From NCBI RefSeq assembly GCF_000711955.1, contig NZ_JONR01000001.1:310001-374000 (forward strand): DNA of 64,000 nucleotides. Direction: 5' to 3'. Of this stretch, positions 42,848-52,270 are shown in pieces. Every line of letters begins with the position of its first letter. The first letter of the stretch is position 1. The position numbers and the translations under genes were made by a program. Under the pieces are notes generated by a model, which worked only from the letters and a program-made list of their open reading frames with translations, was not told the origin of the DNA and did not search any database. The DNA comes from Nevskia soli DSM 19509. GTDB taxonomy: Bacteria > Pseudomonadota > Gammaproteobacteria > Nevskiales > Nevskiaceae.

Positions 42848-43969
42848 ATGGCCTGGAATGAGCCGGGTAACAACAACCGCGACCCCTGGAACCAGGGGTC
42901 GGGGGGCAAGCGCGGTGAGCTGCCGCCCGACCTCAGCCAGCTGCTCAAGCGCTTCAAGGAGCGCTGGGGCGGCGGCAAGGGGCTGGGCGGTGTGCCGGTT
43001 CTGCTGTTCGCGGCCCTCCTGGGCCTGATCTGGCTGCTGTTCGGGTTCTACAAGGTGGAAGAGCAGGAGCGTGCCCTGGTGATCCGCTTCGGCGCCTACG
43101 CCCGCACCGAGAATCCCGGCCTGCACTGGCACCTGCCGCCGCCGTTCGAGCACGTCAAGATGGTCAACGTCGGCGTGCCGCGCCAGGCCCCGGTGCAGAG
43201 CGAGCTGTTCACCAAGGACCAGAACCTGGTCGATATCGGGCTGACCGTGCAGTTCCGCGTGTCCTCGGTGGAGGAGAATGCCTTCAACGTCGACAGTCCC
43301 GACGACACCCTGCGTTATGCCGCCAAGAACGCCTTGCAGCAGGTGGTCGCCGGCTACACCATCGACGAGGTGGTGGGAAAAAGCGACCTGCGCAACAGCC
43401 AGGCCGAGATCGTGGCCAAGACCCGGCAGCTGCTGCAGCAGACCCTGGATGGCTACCATTGCGGCCTGCAGATCACCGAACTCACCCTGAGCAAGGTGTC
43501 GCCGCCGGATGCCCTGGTGCCGGCCTTCGCCGACACCATCAAGGCCGCCGACGACCAGAAGCGCGCCCGCAACGACGCCCAGGCCTACGCCAGCAGCCGC
43601 GTGCCGGTAGCCCGGGGCGAGGCCGCGCGCAGCGTCACCGAGGCGCAGGCCTATCGCGATCAGGTCATCGCCCGCGCCGAGGGTGACGTGGCGCGCTTCA
43701 ACGCCGTCCTGCAGGAATACCGCAAGTCGCCCCAGGTGACGCGCAAGCGCCTGTATCTCGACACCATGACCGAGATCTATTCGAAGTCCGGGACCGTGCT
43801 GATGGATGTGGACAAGGGCAACCCCGGCATCACCGTGCCGCTGCAGCAGATGCTCAACGCCGCGCCGGAAACTCCGGCGCCGGCCGTCGCTCCCCCGAGC
43901 GCCGCGGCGCCGCCGGCCTCCGGCAACGACGACAGCGGTGCCCGCTCGCGCAACCGGGAGGGTCGCTGA
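42848..43969 (+). CDS. hflK: FtsH modulator HflK
   Basis: 373 residues from ATG 42848 (GAGCGGAG upstream). Gly/Asn/Pro-rich N-terminus MAWNEPGNNNRDPW, one membrane helix (about 52-72), then a prohibitin/SPFH domain and a helical segment. HflK and HflC form a large periplasm-facing cage around the FtsH protease. The stop overlaps the hflC start. The Pro/Ala-rich C-terminus is typical. Confidence 0.95.
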   Translation: MAWNEPGNNNRDPWNQGSGGKRGELPPDLSQLLKRFKERWGGGKGLGGVPVLLFAALLGLIWLLFGFYKVEEQERALVIRFGAYARTENPGLHWHLPPPFEHVKMVNVGVPRQAPVQSELFTKDQNLVDIGLTVQFRVSSVEENAFNVDSPDDTLRYAAKNALQQVVAGYTIDEVVGKSDLRNSQAEIVAKTRQLLQQTLDGYHCGLQITELTLSKVSPPDALVPAFADTIKAADDQKRARNDAQAYASSRVPVARGEAARSVTEAQAYRDQVIARAEGDVARFNAVLQEYRKSPQVTRKRLYLDTMTEIYSKSGTVLMDVDKGNPGITVPLQQMLNAAPETPAPAVAPPSAAAPPASGNDDSGARSRNREGR

Positions 43970-44835
43970 TGAACCGGAAACAGAGCCTGATGCTGGGCGT
44001 CGCCCTGCTGCTGGTGCTGCTGGCTAACAGCATCTTCGTGGTCGACCAGCGCGCCGTCGCGGTGGTGCTCGAGTTCGAAAAGTTCAAGAGCGCGGTGCCG
44101 GCCCCGGGCCTGCACTTCAAGGTGCCGTTCGCGCAGACCGTGGAGAAGTTCGACCGGCGCCTGCTCACCGGCACCGAGACCGAAAGCATCCCCACCGGCG
44201 ACCAGAAGACACTGAACGTGGAGTACTACGTGAAGTGGCGCATCGCCGACGTTGCCACCTACTATCGGGCCACAGCCGGCAAGGACCTGGTGGTCGGCGA
44301 CCGCCTGATGAAGGTGGTCAAGACCAGCCTGCGCGACGTGCTGGGCAGCCGCAGCCTCGAACAGATCATCTCCGGCAACCACGACCAGATGGATGAAGTG
44401 CTGCTCCGCGAAGCCCAGGACAAGGCCCGCGACCTGGGCATCGAGGTCGCCGACGTGCGCATCGAAAACCTGAGCCTGCCGAAGGAACTGGCCGACGCCT
44501 ACTTCGACGGCATCCGCGCCGACCGCAAGCGCCAGGCCGACGACCTGCGCGCGCGCGGCAACGAGGAGGCCGAGTCGATCCGCGCCGCTGCCGACAGCGA
44601 GGCGCAGACCACCCTGGCCGAGGCCTACCGCAAGGCAGAAGCGCTGCGCGGCGAGGGCGACGGCAAGGCCGCCGAGATCTACGCCAAGTCCTATGGCCAG
44701 GATCCGGAATTCTTCGCTTTCTACGGTTCGCTCAACGCCTACCGCGAGTCCTTCACGGGCAAGCGCAATGTGCTGGTGCTCGAGCCCAAGGGCGAGTTCT
44801 TCAAATATTTCAAGGACGCGGGGAGCGGCAAGTGA
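43969..44835 (+). CDS. hflC: FtsH modulator HflC
   Basis: 288 residues, an N-terminal membrane anchor (about 6-24) followed by an SPFH domain (VVDQRAVAVVLEFEK, GLHFKVPFAQTVEKFDRR) and a coiled helical region rich in Ala/Glu/Arg. It partners HflK. It starts inside the hflK stop codon. Confidence 0.95.
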   Translation: MNRKQSLMLGVALLLVLLANSIFVVDQRAVAVVLEFEKFKSAVPAPGLHFKVPFAQTVEKFDRRLLTGTETESIPTGDQKTLNVEYYVKWRIADVATYYRATAGKDLVVGDRLMKVVKTSLRDVLGSRSLEQIISGNHDQMDEVLLREAQDKARDLGIEVADVRIENLSLPKELADAYFDGIRADRKRQADDLRARGNEEAESIRAAADSEAQTTLAEAYRKAEALRGEGDGKAAEIYAKSYGQDPEFFAFYGSLNAYRESFTGKRNVLVLEPKGEFFKYFKDAGSGK

Positions 44836-44851
44836 TGCCGGCTGACGCAAC

Positions 44852-45055
44852 ATGATGATCCAATGGCTCGACGTGGTGCGCGCCCTGTCGCTGGTGATGG
44901 TGATCGAGGGCATCCTGCCGTTCCTGTCGCCGGTTCGCGCCCGCGCCATGTTCACGCGCATGGCCACGGTCGACGACCGCGGCCTGCGCACCGTCGGCTT
45001 CCTCAGTATGCTCAGCGGCCTGCTGGCGCTGCAGCTGATCCACTGGCTGGCCTGA
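44852..45055 (+). CDS. yjeT: DUF2065 family membrane protein (YjeT-like)
   Basis: 67 residues with two hydrophobic helices flanking VRARAMFTRMATVDDRGLRTVG. The position after hflC and before the hisZ/purA genes is that of E. coli yjeT. Function unknown. ATG 44855 is an alternative start. Confidence 0.85.
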   Translation: MMIQWLDVVRALSLVMVIEGILPFLSPVRARAMFTRMATVDDRGLRTVGFLSMLSGLLALQLIHWLA

Positions 45056-45056
45056 G

Positions 45057-46037
45057 ATGAGCACCCCATGGATGCTTCCCGAAGGCGTGGAGGAATCGCT
45101 GCCGCCGGTGTCCTGGCGCATCGAAGCACTGCGCCGCGCCCTGCTCGACCGCTACCGCGAGCAAGGCTATGAACTGATCCTGCCGCCGCTGCTGGAGCAC
45201 CTCGACACCCTGCTGACCGGCGCCGGTTCCGACCTGGAAAGGCAGACCTTCAAGCTCACCGACCCCGCCGGCGGGCGCTTGCTCGGCCTGCGTGCCGACA
45301 TGACGCCCCAGGCCGCGCGCATCGCCACCCGCCATTTCGCCGACCAGGCGGTGGTGCGCCTGTGCTACCTCGGCACGGTGTTGCGCACCCGCCCCGACAG
45401 CCTCGGCGGCTCTCGCGCGCCGCGCCAGGTGGGTTGCGAGATCTTCGGCGAGGCCAGCATCTCCGCCGACCTGGAAACCCTGCACCTGATGCTGGAAACC
45501 CTGCGCCTGGCGGGCATCAAGACCGGGCACCTGGATCTGGGCCACGTCGGCATCTACCGCGCCCTGGCGGCCAAGCTGGGTCTCGACGCCGCGGCCGAAA
45601 CCGCGGTGTTCGACATCCTGCAGCGCAAATCGCAGCCGGACCTGCGTGACTTCGCCGCCGCCCGGCGCCTGGCCCCTTCCTCGCTGGCCGGGCTGGCGGC
45701 CCTGATGGAGCTGAACGGCGATGTCACCGTTCTACAACGTGCGCGCCACACACTGGATCTGGGCGATGCCACGGTGGCGGAAGCCCTGGCGGCGGTGGAA
45801 CAGGCGGCGGCCGAGCTGAAGCGGGTGGCGCCGGACGTGCCGCTGCACATCGACCTGGCCGAGCTGCGTGGCTACCGCTACCAGACCGGCCTGGTGTTCG
45901 CCGCCTTCGTGCCCGGACACGGACGCGAGGTGGCGCGCGGCGGGCGCTATGACGGCGTCGGCAGCGAGTTCGGCCAGTCGCGGCCCGCCACCGGATTCTC
46001 GGCGGATTTGAACGAATTATTGCGGTTGGGGCAGTGA
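45057..46037 (+). CDS. hisZ: ATP phosphoribosyltransferase regulatory subunit
   Basis: 326 residues. HisRS-like catalytic core without the anticodon-binding domain; it activates the short-form HisG in histidine synthesis. Blocks: LPEGVEESLPP, YELILPPLLEHLDTLL, LRADMTPQAARIA, GCEIFGEASISADLE and ARGGRYDGVGSEFGQSRPATGFS. hisZ next to purA is a common arrangement in bacteria with short HisG. Confidence 0.93.
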   Translation: MSTPWMLPEGVEESLPPVSWRIEALRRALLDRYREQGYELILPPLLEHLDTLLTGAGSDLERQTFKLTDPAGGRLLGLRADMTPQAARIATRHFADQAVVRLCYLGTVLRTRPDSLGGSRAPRQVGCEIFGEASISADLETLHLMLETLRLAGIKTGHLDLGHVGIYRALAAKLGLDAAAETAVFDILQRKSQPDLRDFAAARRLAPSSLAGLAALMELNGDVTVLQRARHTLDLGDATVAEALAAVEQAAAELKRVAPDVPLHIDLAELRGYRYQTGLVFAAFVPGHGREVARGGRYDGVGSEFGQSRPATGFSADLNELLRLGQ

Positions 46038-46076
46038 GCTCGAACAGCCTCGCCAAACTAGTGAACAGGAAAAACA

Positions 46077-47369
46077 ATGGGTAAGTCAGTCGTAATCATC
46101 GGCGCGCAATGGGGTGACGAGGGCAAGGGCAAGGTCGTCGACCTGCTCACCGACCGTTGCCAGGCAGTCGCTCGTTTCCAGGGCGGACACAATGCCGGCC
46201 ACACCCTGGTCATCGACGGCGTCAAGACCGCGCTGAACCTGATCCCCTCCGGCATCATGCGGGCCGGCGTCGACTGCCTCATCGGCAACGGCGTGGTGGT
46301 CTACGTGCCGCGCCTGCTGGAAGAAATCCGGGGCCTGGAATCGCGCGGCATCCCGGTGCGTGACCGCCTCAAGGTATCCGAAGCCTGCCCGCTGATCCTC
46401 GAACACCACATCCGCCTCGACCAGGCCCGTGAACGGGCCCGCGGCGACGCCAAGCTCGGCACCACCGGCCGCGGCATCGGCCCGGCCTACGAGGACAAGA
46501 TCGCCCGTCGCGCCATCCGCATCGGTGACCTGTTCCACCGCGAGCGGCTGGCCTCCAAGCTGGGCGAAGTGCTGGACTACCACAACTTCGTGCTGCAGCA
46601 TTACTTCAAGGAGGCTCCGGTCGATTTCCAGAAAACCCTGGACACCTGCCTGGCCTTCGCCGATGAAGTGAAGCCGATGGTCGCCGACGTCACCGAGCTG
46701 CTGCGCCGCCACATCGTCGCCGGCCACAACATCCTGTTCGAAGGCGCCCAGGGCGCCATGCTCGACGTCGACCACGGCACCTATCCCTACGTCACCTCCA
46801 GCAACACCACCGCCGGCGGCGCCGCCACCGGCACCGGTGTCGGCCCGCGCGAATTCAACTACGTGCTGGGCATCGTCAAGGCCTACGCCACCCGCGTCGG
46901 CAGCGGCCCGTTCCCGACCGAGCTGGACAACGACCTCGGCCAGTCGATCCGCGACAAGGGCGACGAATACGGCACCGTCACCCGGCGCCCGCGCCGCTGC
47001 GGCTGGTTCGACGCCGTCGCCGCGCGCCGCTCGATCTTCAACAACAGCGTCACCGGCCTGTGCGTGACCAAGCTCGACGTGCTGGACGGCATGGACGCGG
47101 TGCGCATCTGCACCGGCTACAAGGTCGATGGCGTGGAAGTGGACACCCCGCCGATCGGCGCCGAAGGCCTGGCCTGCGTCGAGCCGGTGTACGAAAGCCT
47201 GCCGGGCTGGAGCGAATCCACCTTCGGCGTGCGTTCATTCGACAAGCTGCCGAAGAACGCACAGGCGTACCTCAAACGCATGGAGGAGGTCACCGGCGCC
47301 GAAGTCGCCATCATCTCCACCGGCCCCGACCGTGAGCACACCATGGTGCTCAGGAACCCCTTCGACTGA
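46077..47369 (+). CDS. purA: Adenylosuccinate synthetase
   Basis: 430 residues, first committed step from IMP to AMP. Blocks: GAQWGDEGKGKVVDLL, FQGGHNAGHT, GTTGRGIGPAYEDK, FEGAQGAMLDVDHGTYP and TTTRRPRRCGW-like VTRRPRRCGWFDAV. Followed, after 230 bases without a recognisable gene, by a bidirectional terminator shared with tRNA-Leu. Confidence 0.97.
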   Translation: MGKSVVIIGAQWGDEGKGKVVDLLTDRCQAVARFQGGHNAGHTLVIDGVKTALNLIPSGIMRAGVDCLIGNGVVVYVPRLLEEIRGLESRGIPVRDRLKVSEACPLILEHHIRLDQARERARGDAKLGTTGRGIGPAYEDKIARRAIRIGDLFHRERLASKLGEVLDYHNFVLQHYFKEAPVDFQKTLDTCLAFADEVKPMVADVTELLRRHIVAGHNILFEGAQGAMLDVDHGTYPYVTSSNTTAGGAATGTGVGPREFNYVLGIVKAYATRVGSGPFPTELDNDLGQSIRDKGDEYGTVTRRPRRCGWFDAVAARRSIFNNSVTGLCVTKLDVLDGMDAVRICTGYKVDGVEVDTPPIGAEGLACVEPVYESLPGWSESTFGVRSFDKLPKNAQAYLKRMEEVTGAEVAIISTGPDREHTMVLRNPFD

Positions 47370-47599
47370 ACCGTCGAACCAGAACAACAAGGATTATTTT
47401 GACCATAAGCGTAAAGAACAGTCCCTCTCCCCGGCCGCAGGCGGGGGAGCAGTGGACCCAGCAGAGTTTGAATCTCGGCGGGCTGTGCCGGCACTCCAAC
47501 CCCTCTCCGGCCCTCTTTGAAGCAGGGCGGGCGGTGGATTCGTCGCAAACGGATGCGGCGGAGTTGCGGCTCAACGGGCCCGCTGCAAAAGCAGCAGGC

Positions 47600-47634
47600 A
47601 AAAAAATAGCCCGGCAGGGCCGGGCTACTTTTTT
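47600..47634. terminator. Bidirectional terminator (purA / tRNA-Leu)
   Basis: TAGCCCGGC (47607-47615) and GCCGGGCTA (47619-47627), perfect 9-bp stem with a 3-nt loop, flanked by seven A on the left and six T on the right. It can end purA transcripts and, read from the other strand, tRNA-Leu. Confidence 0.88.
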
Positions 47635-47636
47635 AT

Positions 47637-47721
47637 TGGTGCCGAGAAGAGGACTCGAACCTCCACGGTGTTACCCGCCAGTACCTGAAACTGGTGCGTC
47701 TACCAATTCCGCCATCTCGGC
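47637..47721 (-). tRNA. tRNA-Leu (anticodon CAG)
   Basis: 85 nt including encoded CCA. The minus strand starts GCCGAGATGGCGGAATTGG. The anticodon stem CCAGT/ACTGG holds loop TTCAGGT, giving CAG. A long variable arm follows, as in class II tRNAs, and the acceptor closes with TCTCGGC. Confidence 0.96.
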
Positions 47722-47732
47722 ATGGGGTGCGC

Positions 47733-47761
47733 AGACTAAAGGCGCAGCCAGGGTTTGTCAA
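47733..47761 (-). promoter_or_regulatory. tRNA-Leu promoter overlapping the rnr start
   Basis: On the minus strand a perfect TTGACA (47761-47756), 17-base spacer, TAGTCT (47738-47733). Initiation would fall about five bases before the tRNA. The -35 shares base 47761 with the rnr ATG. Confidence 0.75.
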
Positions 47762-50355
47762 TGAAAATGAAAAGAAACAAGAAAAACAGGCGTCAAGAGC
47801 ATAACGACAAGACGGAGCCGCAGTTTCCGTCCCAGAAATCCGGCCCCAGGGGCCAGCACCCGCCCGGCGTCAAGGCCCGCGGGGTTGAAGGCGACTGGCG
47901 CGCCAGCGATCCGGACCATGCGTCCGAGTCCGCCCGCTATGCCAACCCGCTGCCCAGCCGCAACCTGATCCTCAGCACCCTGGAAGAGAGCGCCGAGCCG
48001 CTGACCCTGGACGAGCTGATCGCCCATTTCGGGCTGAAGAAGCTGAACGAGCAGGAAGCCTTCATCAAGCGCCTGGTGGCCATGACGCGCGAGGGCCAGC
48101 TGTTTCCGGTCGACCGCCGCGGCGCTTACCGCGCCACCGGCCAGGAGGCGGTGAAGACGCCGCCGCCGAACACGGTCGAGGGCAAGGTCAGCGTGCACCG
48201 CGACGGCTACGGCTTCCTCGCTTCCGAATCCGGCGGCCCGGACGTGTTCCTGCCGCCCAAGCAGATGCGCGGCCTGATGCACGGCGACCGCGCCCGCGTG
48301 CGCGTCACCGAGACCGATGCCCGCGGCCGCCGCGAAGGCACCCTGATGGAAGTGATCGAGCGCGGCACCACCACCGTGGTCGGCCGCCTCCATGTCAACC
48401 AGAGCGCGGGATCGCCGGTATTCACCGTGATCCCGAGCAATCCGCGCCACCCCGAACTCATCGTTCCCGCCGCCGACCGCGGCGGCGCCACGGAAGGCCA
48501 GATGGTGGTGGCCGAGCTGGTGACCCCGCCGGGAGACCGCTCCCTGCCGGTCGGCAGGGTGATCGAAGTGCTTGGCGAGCACATGGCGCCGGGCATGGAA
48601 ATCCAGGCCGCGATCCGCGCCCACAAGCTGCCGTTCGAATGGCCCGAGGCGGTGGAACGCGAAGCCGCGGCCTACAAGCCGACGGTGCAGCCGGAGCAGA
48701 TGGAAGGCCGCGTCGACATCCGCAAGCTTGGCCTGATGACCATCGACGGCGCCGACGCCCGCGACTTCGACGACGCGGTCTACGCCGAAACCGTGCACGG
48801 CCTCAAGGGCGGCGGCTGGAAGCTGTGGGTCGCCATCGCCGACGTCTCCGCCTACGTGCGGCCGGGCACTGCGCTGGACGCCGAGGCGCAGAATCGCGGC
48901 ACCTCGGTGTACTTCCCCGAGAACGTCATCCCGATGCTGCCCGAGGCCCTCTCCAACGGCCTGTGCTCGATCAACCCGCAGGTCGACCGCCTGTGCATGG
49001 TGTGCGAGATGCGCGTCAGCAAGAGCGGCGAGATCGGCAAGTCCAAGTTCTACGAAGCGGTGATGCGCTCGCATGCGCGGCTGATCTACGACGACGTCGC
49101 CGAAATCCTCGAAAACCCCAAGGGCCCGCAGGCGCAGGAGCGGCCCGAGCTGGTCAAGCCGCTGCAGACCCTCAAGGGCGTGTTCGACGCGCTGTTCGCC
49201 GCGCGCGAGAAGCGCGGCGCCATCGACTTCGAAGGCACCGAGACCAAGATCGTGTTCGGCAGCGAGCGCAAGATCGAGAAGATCGTGCCGGTCAAGCGCA
49301 ACGTCGCCCACCGCCTGATCGAGGAGTGCATGATCGCGGCCAACGTCGAGTCGGCCAAGCTGGTGGAGAAGCACGAGATGCCGGCGCTGTACCGCGTCCA
49401 TGCCGAGCCCGACGGCGACAAGGTGGCGCTGCTGCGTGAATTCCTCGCCGGCCGCGGCCTGAGCCTGTCCGGCGGGTCCACGCCGCAGGGTGCCGACTAC
49501 GCCAAGACCCTGAGCCAGCTCAAGGGCCGCGAGGATGCCGGCCTGGTGCAGAGCGTGATGCTGCGCTCCCTGATGCAGGCCCGCTACAGCCCGCAGAACA
49601 CCGGCCATTTCGGCCTGGCGCTGACCCACTACGCCCACTTCACCTCGCCGATCCGCCGTTATCCGGATCTGCTGCTGCACCGGGCGATCAAGCACGTGCT
49701 GCTGAAGGGCAAGCCCAAGACCTTCGAATACACCCTGCAGCAGATGGAAACGCTGGGCACGCACTGCTCGATGGCCGAGCGCCGCGCCGACGACGCCACC
49801 CGCGACGTCTCCACCTGGCTCAAGTGCGAGTTCATGCGCCACCACGTCGGCGCGGAATTCGCCGGCGTCATCACCAGCGTCGCCTCCTTCGGCCTGTTCA
49901 TCGAGCTGGAAGGCCTGTACATCGAAGGCATGGTGCACGTCTCCAACCTGCAGGACGACTTCTTCGAGTTCGACGCGCGCCACCAGCGCCTGGTCGGCAG
50001 CCGCAGCAAGAAGGTCTACGCCCTGGGCGAGCGCCTGCGCGTGCGCGTGGTCCGCGTCAGCCTCGACGAGCGCAAGATCGACCTGGAAATCTCCAACGCC
50101 GGCGGCGGCGCGGGCCGCGGCAACACGGCGGGAGACGCACAGGGCCGTGGCCAGGGTCGCGGCGCACCGGGCAGGGGCGGTCAGAACCGTGGTGGCGGCG
50201 ACAGAGGCGGCGGCGACCGGGGCGGCAAATCCGGCAAGTCCGATCGCGCGCCGCAGGGGCAGGGCAAGCCCGGCCAGCGTGGCAAGGGCCAGTCCGGCGG
50301 GCCGTCCAGGGGCAAGTCCGGCGGCGAGGGCGGCAGCAAGCCGAAAAAGCATTGA
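47761..50355 (+). CDS. rnr: Ribonuclease R
   Basis: 864 residues. Processive 3'-5' exoribonuclease. Order: basic N-terminus, helix-turn-helix-like region (about 65-120), cold-shock domains (PNTVEGKVSVHRDGYGFL), RNB catalytic domain (GADARDFDDAVYAE with the metal aspartates; TSPIRRYPDLLLHRAI), S1 domain (FAGVITSVASFGLFIELE), and a long Gly/Arg/Lys low-complexity tail (about 780-864). ATG 47761 with AGGG upstream is chosen over TTG 47755. Its 5' region is antisense to tRNA-Leu. Confidence 0.95.
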   Translation: MKMKRNKKNRRQEHNDKTEPQFPSQKSGPRGQHPPGVKARGVEGDWRASDPDHASESARYANPLPSRNLILSTLEESAEPLTLDELIAHFGLKKLNEQEAFIKRLVAMTREGQLFPVDRRGAYRATGQEAVKTPPPNTVEGKVSVHRDGYGFLASESGGPDVFLPPKQMRGLMHGDRARVRVTETDARGRREGTLMEVIERGTTTVVGRLHVNQSAGSPVFTVIPSNPRHPELIVPAADRGGATEGQMVVAELVTPPGDRSLPVGRVIEVLGEHMAPGMEIQAAIRAHKLPFEWPEAVEREAAAYKPTVQPEQMEGRVDIRKLGLMTIDGADARDFDDAVYAETVHGLKGGGWKLWVAIADVSAYVRPGTALDAEAQNRGTSVYFPENVIPMLPEALSNGLCSINPQVDRLCMVCEMRVSKSGEIGKSKFYEAVMRSHARLIYDDVAEILENPKGPQAQERPELVKPLQTLKGVFDALFAAREKRGAIDFEGTETKIVFGSERKIEKIVPVKRNVAHRLIEECMIAANVESAKLVEKHEMPALYRVHAEPDGDKVALLREFLAGRGLSLSGGSTPQGADYAKTLSQLKGREDAGLVQSVMLRSLMQARYSPQNTGHFGLALTHYAHFTSPIRRYPDLLLHRAIKHVLLKGKPKTFEYTLQQMETLGTHCSMAERRADDATRDVSTWLKCEFMRHHVGAEFAGVITSVASFGLFIELEGLYIEGMVHVSNLQDDFFEFDARHQRLVGSRSKKVYALGERLRVRVVRVSLDERKIDLEISNAGGGAGRGNTAGDAQGRGQGRGAPGRGGQNRGGGDRGGGDRGGKSGKSDRAPQGQGKPGQRGKGQSGGPSRGKSGGEGGSKPKKH

Positions 50356-50382
50356 GGACGGGCTTGCCGCTAAAATCCGCCC

Positions 50383-51111
50383 ATGGCTGAAACTTATATC
50401 GGTGGGTTCCACGCGGTGATCGCCGCGCTGGAAGATGGTGAGCGCAAACCGCGTGAGATCCTGCTGTCGGATACGCGCAAGGACCAGCGCGCGCAGCGCA
50501 TGCTGGAGATCGCGGCCAAGGCCAAGGTCACCGTGCGCAACGTCGGGCGCGACACGCTGGATCTGTATGCCCCGGGGCTGAAGCACCAGGGGGTGCTGGC
50601 GGCGATCGAGGCGGCGGGCGTGGTGGGCGAGGACGTGCTGGACGTGCCGGCCACCGCCGACCGCATGATCCTGGCGCTGGACGGCGTGCAGGATCCGCAC
50701 AACCTCGGCGCCTGCCTGCGCAGCGCCGAAGCGGTGGGTGTTTCCGCCATCATCATTCCCAAGGATCGTGCCGTGGGCCTCACCCCGGCCGTGCGCATGG
50801 CCGCCGCCGGCTCCGCCGAGCGCGTGCCGGTGGTCGCCGTCACCAACCTCACCCGCACCCTGGAAAAGCTCAAGGGGCTCGGCTACTGGATCACCGGGCT
50901 GGCGGGGGAGGCGGAAGAGTCGATCTACGACATCGACTTCACCGGTCCCCTGGTGCTGGTGATGGGCGGCGAGGCGGAAGGCCTGCGCCGGCTCACCGCC
51001 GAAACCTGCGACCGCCTGGCGCGCATCCCGATGGTCGGGCGCATCGAGAGCCTCAACGTTTCGGTGGCGGCGGCGGTGTGCCTGTACGAAGCGTTCCGTC
51101 AGCGCAGCTGA
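50383..51111 (+). CDS. rlmB: 23S rRNA (guanosine-2'-O-)-methyltransferase
   Basis: 242 residues, SPOUT family. It methylates G2251 in E. coli 23S rRNA. N-terminal substrate domain (YIGGFHAVIAALE), then knot motifs LDGVQDPHNLGACLRSAEA, VMGGEAEGLRRLT and IPMVGRIESLNVSVAAAV. Follows rnr by 27 bases, the standard order. The stop overlaps the next gene start by one base. Confidence 0.96.
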   Translation: MAETYIGGFHAVIAALEDGERKPREILLSDTRKDQRAQRMLEIAAKAKVTVRNVGRDTLDLYAPGLKHQGVLAAIEAAGVVGEDVLDVPATADRMILALDGVQDPHNLGACLRSAEAVGVSAIIIPKDRAVGLTPAVRMAAAGSAERVPVVAVTNLTRTLEKLKGLGYWITGLAGEAEESIYDIDFTGPLVLVMGGEAEGLRRLTAETCDRLARIPMVGRIESLNVSVAAAVCLYEAFRQRS

Positions 51112-52049
51112 TGCGGAGACGCCGGCTCCTCCCGCTGGCGGCCCTGGGGGCCGCCTTGCTCGGAGCCTGGTACTGGTTCGGCGGCACCGATAGCGGCGCG
51201 GGCCCCCATCCACAGGCGGCCACGGTCGTCCAGACGAGCCCGGCGGCGGCAAATCCGGCGCCGAAGCCCGCGCAAATCACCGTGAAAGAGGTGGTGTCGG
51301 CTTCCGGCGTCACCATCCGCCTGCAGCGCCGGCCTCGTCTCAGCGTCCCGGCGCCGCCTTACGGGCCGGCCTATGCCGAACTGGAACCGGCGGCCAAGGC
51401 CGGCGACCGGCCGGCGCAATACCGCCTCGGCCTGTTGCTCTACGAATGCCGCGATGTACCCGCGGACAAGGCCGGCCTGGAACAGACCATCGAACACACC
51501 TACGAAACGCGCCGCCGCGGCGGTTGGGACGTCGACGATCCCGCCAACGAGGAACGGACCTTGCGGCGCCGCTACCAGGAATGCGACGGGGTGCCGGCCG
51601 AGGAGCGCGGCCAGTATCGCGACTGGATGAAGCAGGCCGCGGACGCCGGCCTGATGGAAGCCCAGCTCGACCTGCCGCTGCATCTGCCGCAGGGGGAGTA
51701 TTGCCAGTACATCTCCGAATGCAGCCCTGAGCAGCGGGCCAAGCAGGAGGGGCTGGACCAGGAGGCGGTCGACTACCTCGGGCGGGCAAGGGACGAGGGC
51801 AGCGCGACCGCCCTGTGGACCTTCGGCTCCTGGTACGCGGAGGGCGATGTGCTGCCGCAGAACAACGTCGAGGCCTACGCCAGCTTCAGTGCCCTGGACC
51901 AGGTGTTCGAGGCCGCCGGCGAGCAGAAGCGCTTCGACGCCATGCTGGCCGACCTGCGCAGCCGCATGCGCCCCGCCGACCTGGCCCAGGCCGATGCGCG
52001 GACGCGGGAACTGCTGTCCAATCCGCAATGCTGCGCCCTCGGCCCCTGA
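51111..52049 (+). CDS. Membrane-anchored Sel1-like protein, unknown function
   Basis: 312 residues from ATG 51111 (TGATG with rlmB). Basic N-terminus MRRRRLLP, one hydrophobic helix (about 6-22), a Pro/Ala linker, then helical repeats with a Sel1-like pattern: AKAGDRPAQYRLGLLLYE, KQAADAGLMEAQLDL and ARDEGSATALWTFGSWYAEG. Several cysteines in CRDVP, YQECDGVP, YCQYISECSPE and PQCCALG. It is probably a periplasmic scaffold. I see no enzyme motif. Confidence 0.7.
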   Translation: MRRRRLLPLAALGAALLGAWYWFGGTDSGAGPHPQAATVVQTSPAAANPAPKPAQITVKEVVSASGVTIRLQRRPRLSVPAPPYGPAYAELEPAAKAGDRPAQYRLGLLLYECRDVPADKAGLEQTIEHTYETRRRGGWDVDDPANEERTLRRRYQECDGVPAEERGQYRDWMKQAADAGLMEAQLDLPLHLPQGEYCQYISECSPEQRAKQEGLDQEAVDYLGRARDEGSATALWTFGSWYAEGDVLPQNNVEAYASFSALDQVFEAAGEQKRFDAMLADLRSRMRPADLAQADARTRELLSNPQCCALGP

Positions 52050-52099
52050 GCCGTGGCAGGGTTGCTTGCAGCGGCCAAAATTCCAGCCAAAGCAGGTAT

Positions 52100-52128
52100 T
52101 TGCGTCGCGCCGCCGCTTCGCGTAAAAT
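52100..52128 (+). promoter_or_regulatory. rpsF operon promoter
   Basis: TTGCGT (52100-52105), 17-base spacer, TAAAAT (52123-52128), then a C-rich discriminator typical of ribosomal-protein promoters. Confidence 0.7.
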
Positions 52129-52139
52129 CCGCCCCCTTT

Positions 52140-52270
52140 CGGGTCGCTTTGACCCGTGAAGCCGTTTTTCCGGCCTTGGCCGGAAAAACTTGAGTCATTA
52201 CTCGGCCCATGCCGGGGAAAACTTGTCCCACCGGTTACGTCACGGGGGACTGACCGGAGCCCGGTTTTCC
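52140..52270 (+). promoter_or_regulatory. Structured rpsF leader (candidate S6:S18 autoregulatory RNA)
   Basis: Three structures. A 6-bp hairpin CGGGTC/GACCCG at 52140-52156. A 12-bp palindrome GTTTTTCCGGCC/GGCCGGAAAAAC at 52164-52189. A composite stem with GGAAAAC (52216-52222) paired to GTTTTCC (52264-52270), enclosing GTCCC/GGGAC (52225-52229 and 52246-52250) and a CCG/CGG pair next to a bulged A. S6:S18 binds a CCG-containing bulge in rpsF leaders of many bacteria; the last structure is the candidate. Confidence 0.5.

Noticed and set aside
47758..51252. 1164-codon open frame on minus opposite rnr-rlmB
   Set aside because: A shadow frame of high-GC coding sequence; the plus strand encodes clear RNase R and RlmB.
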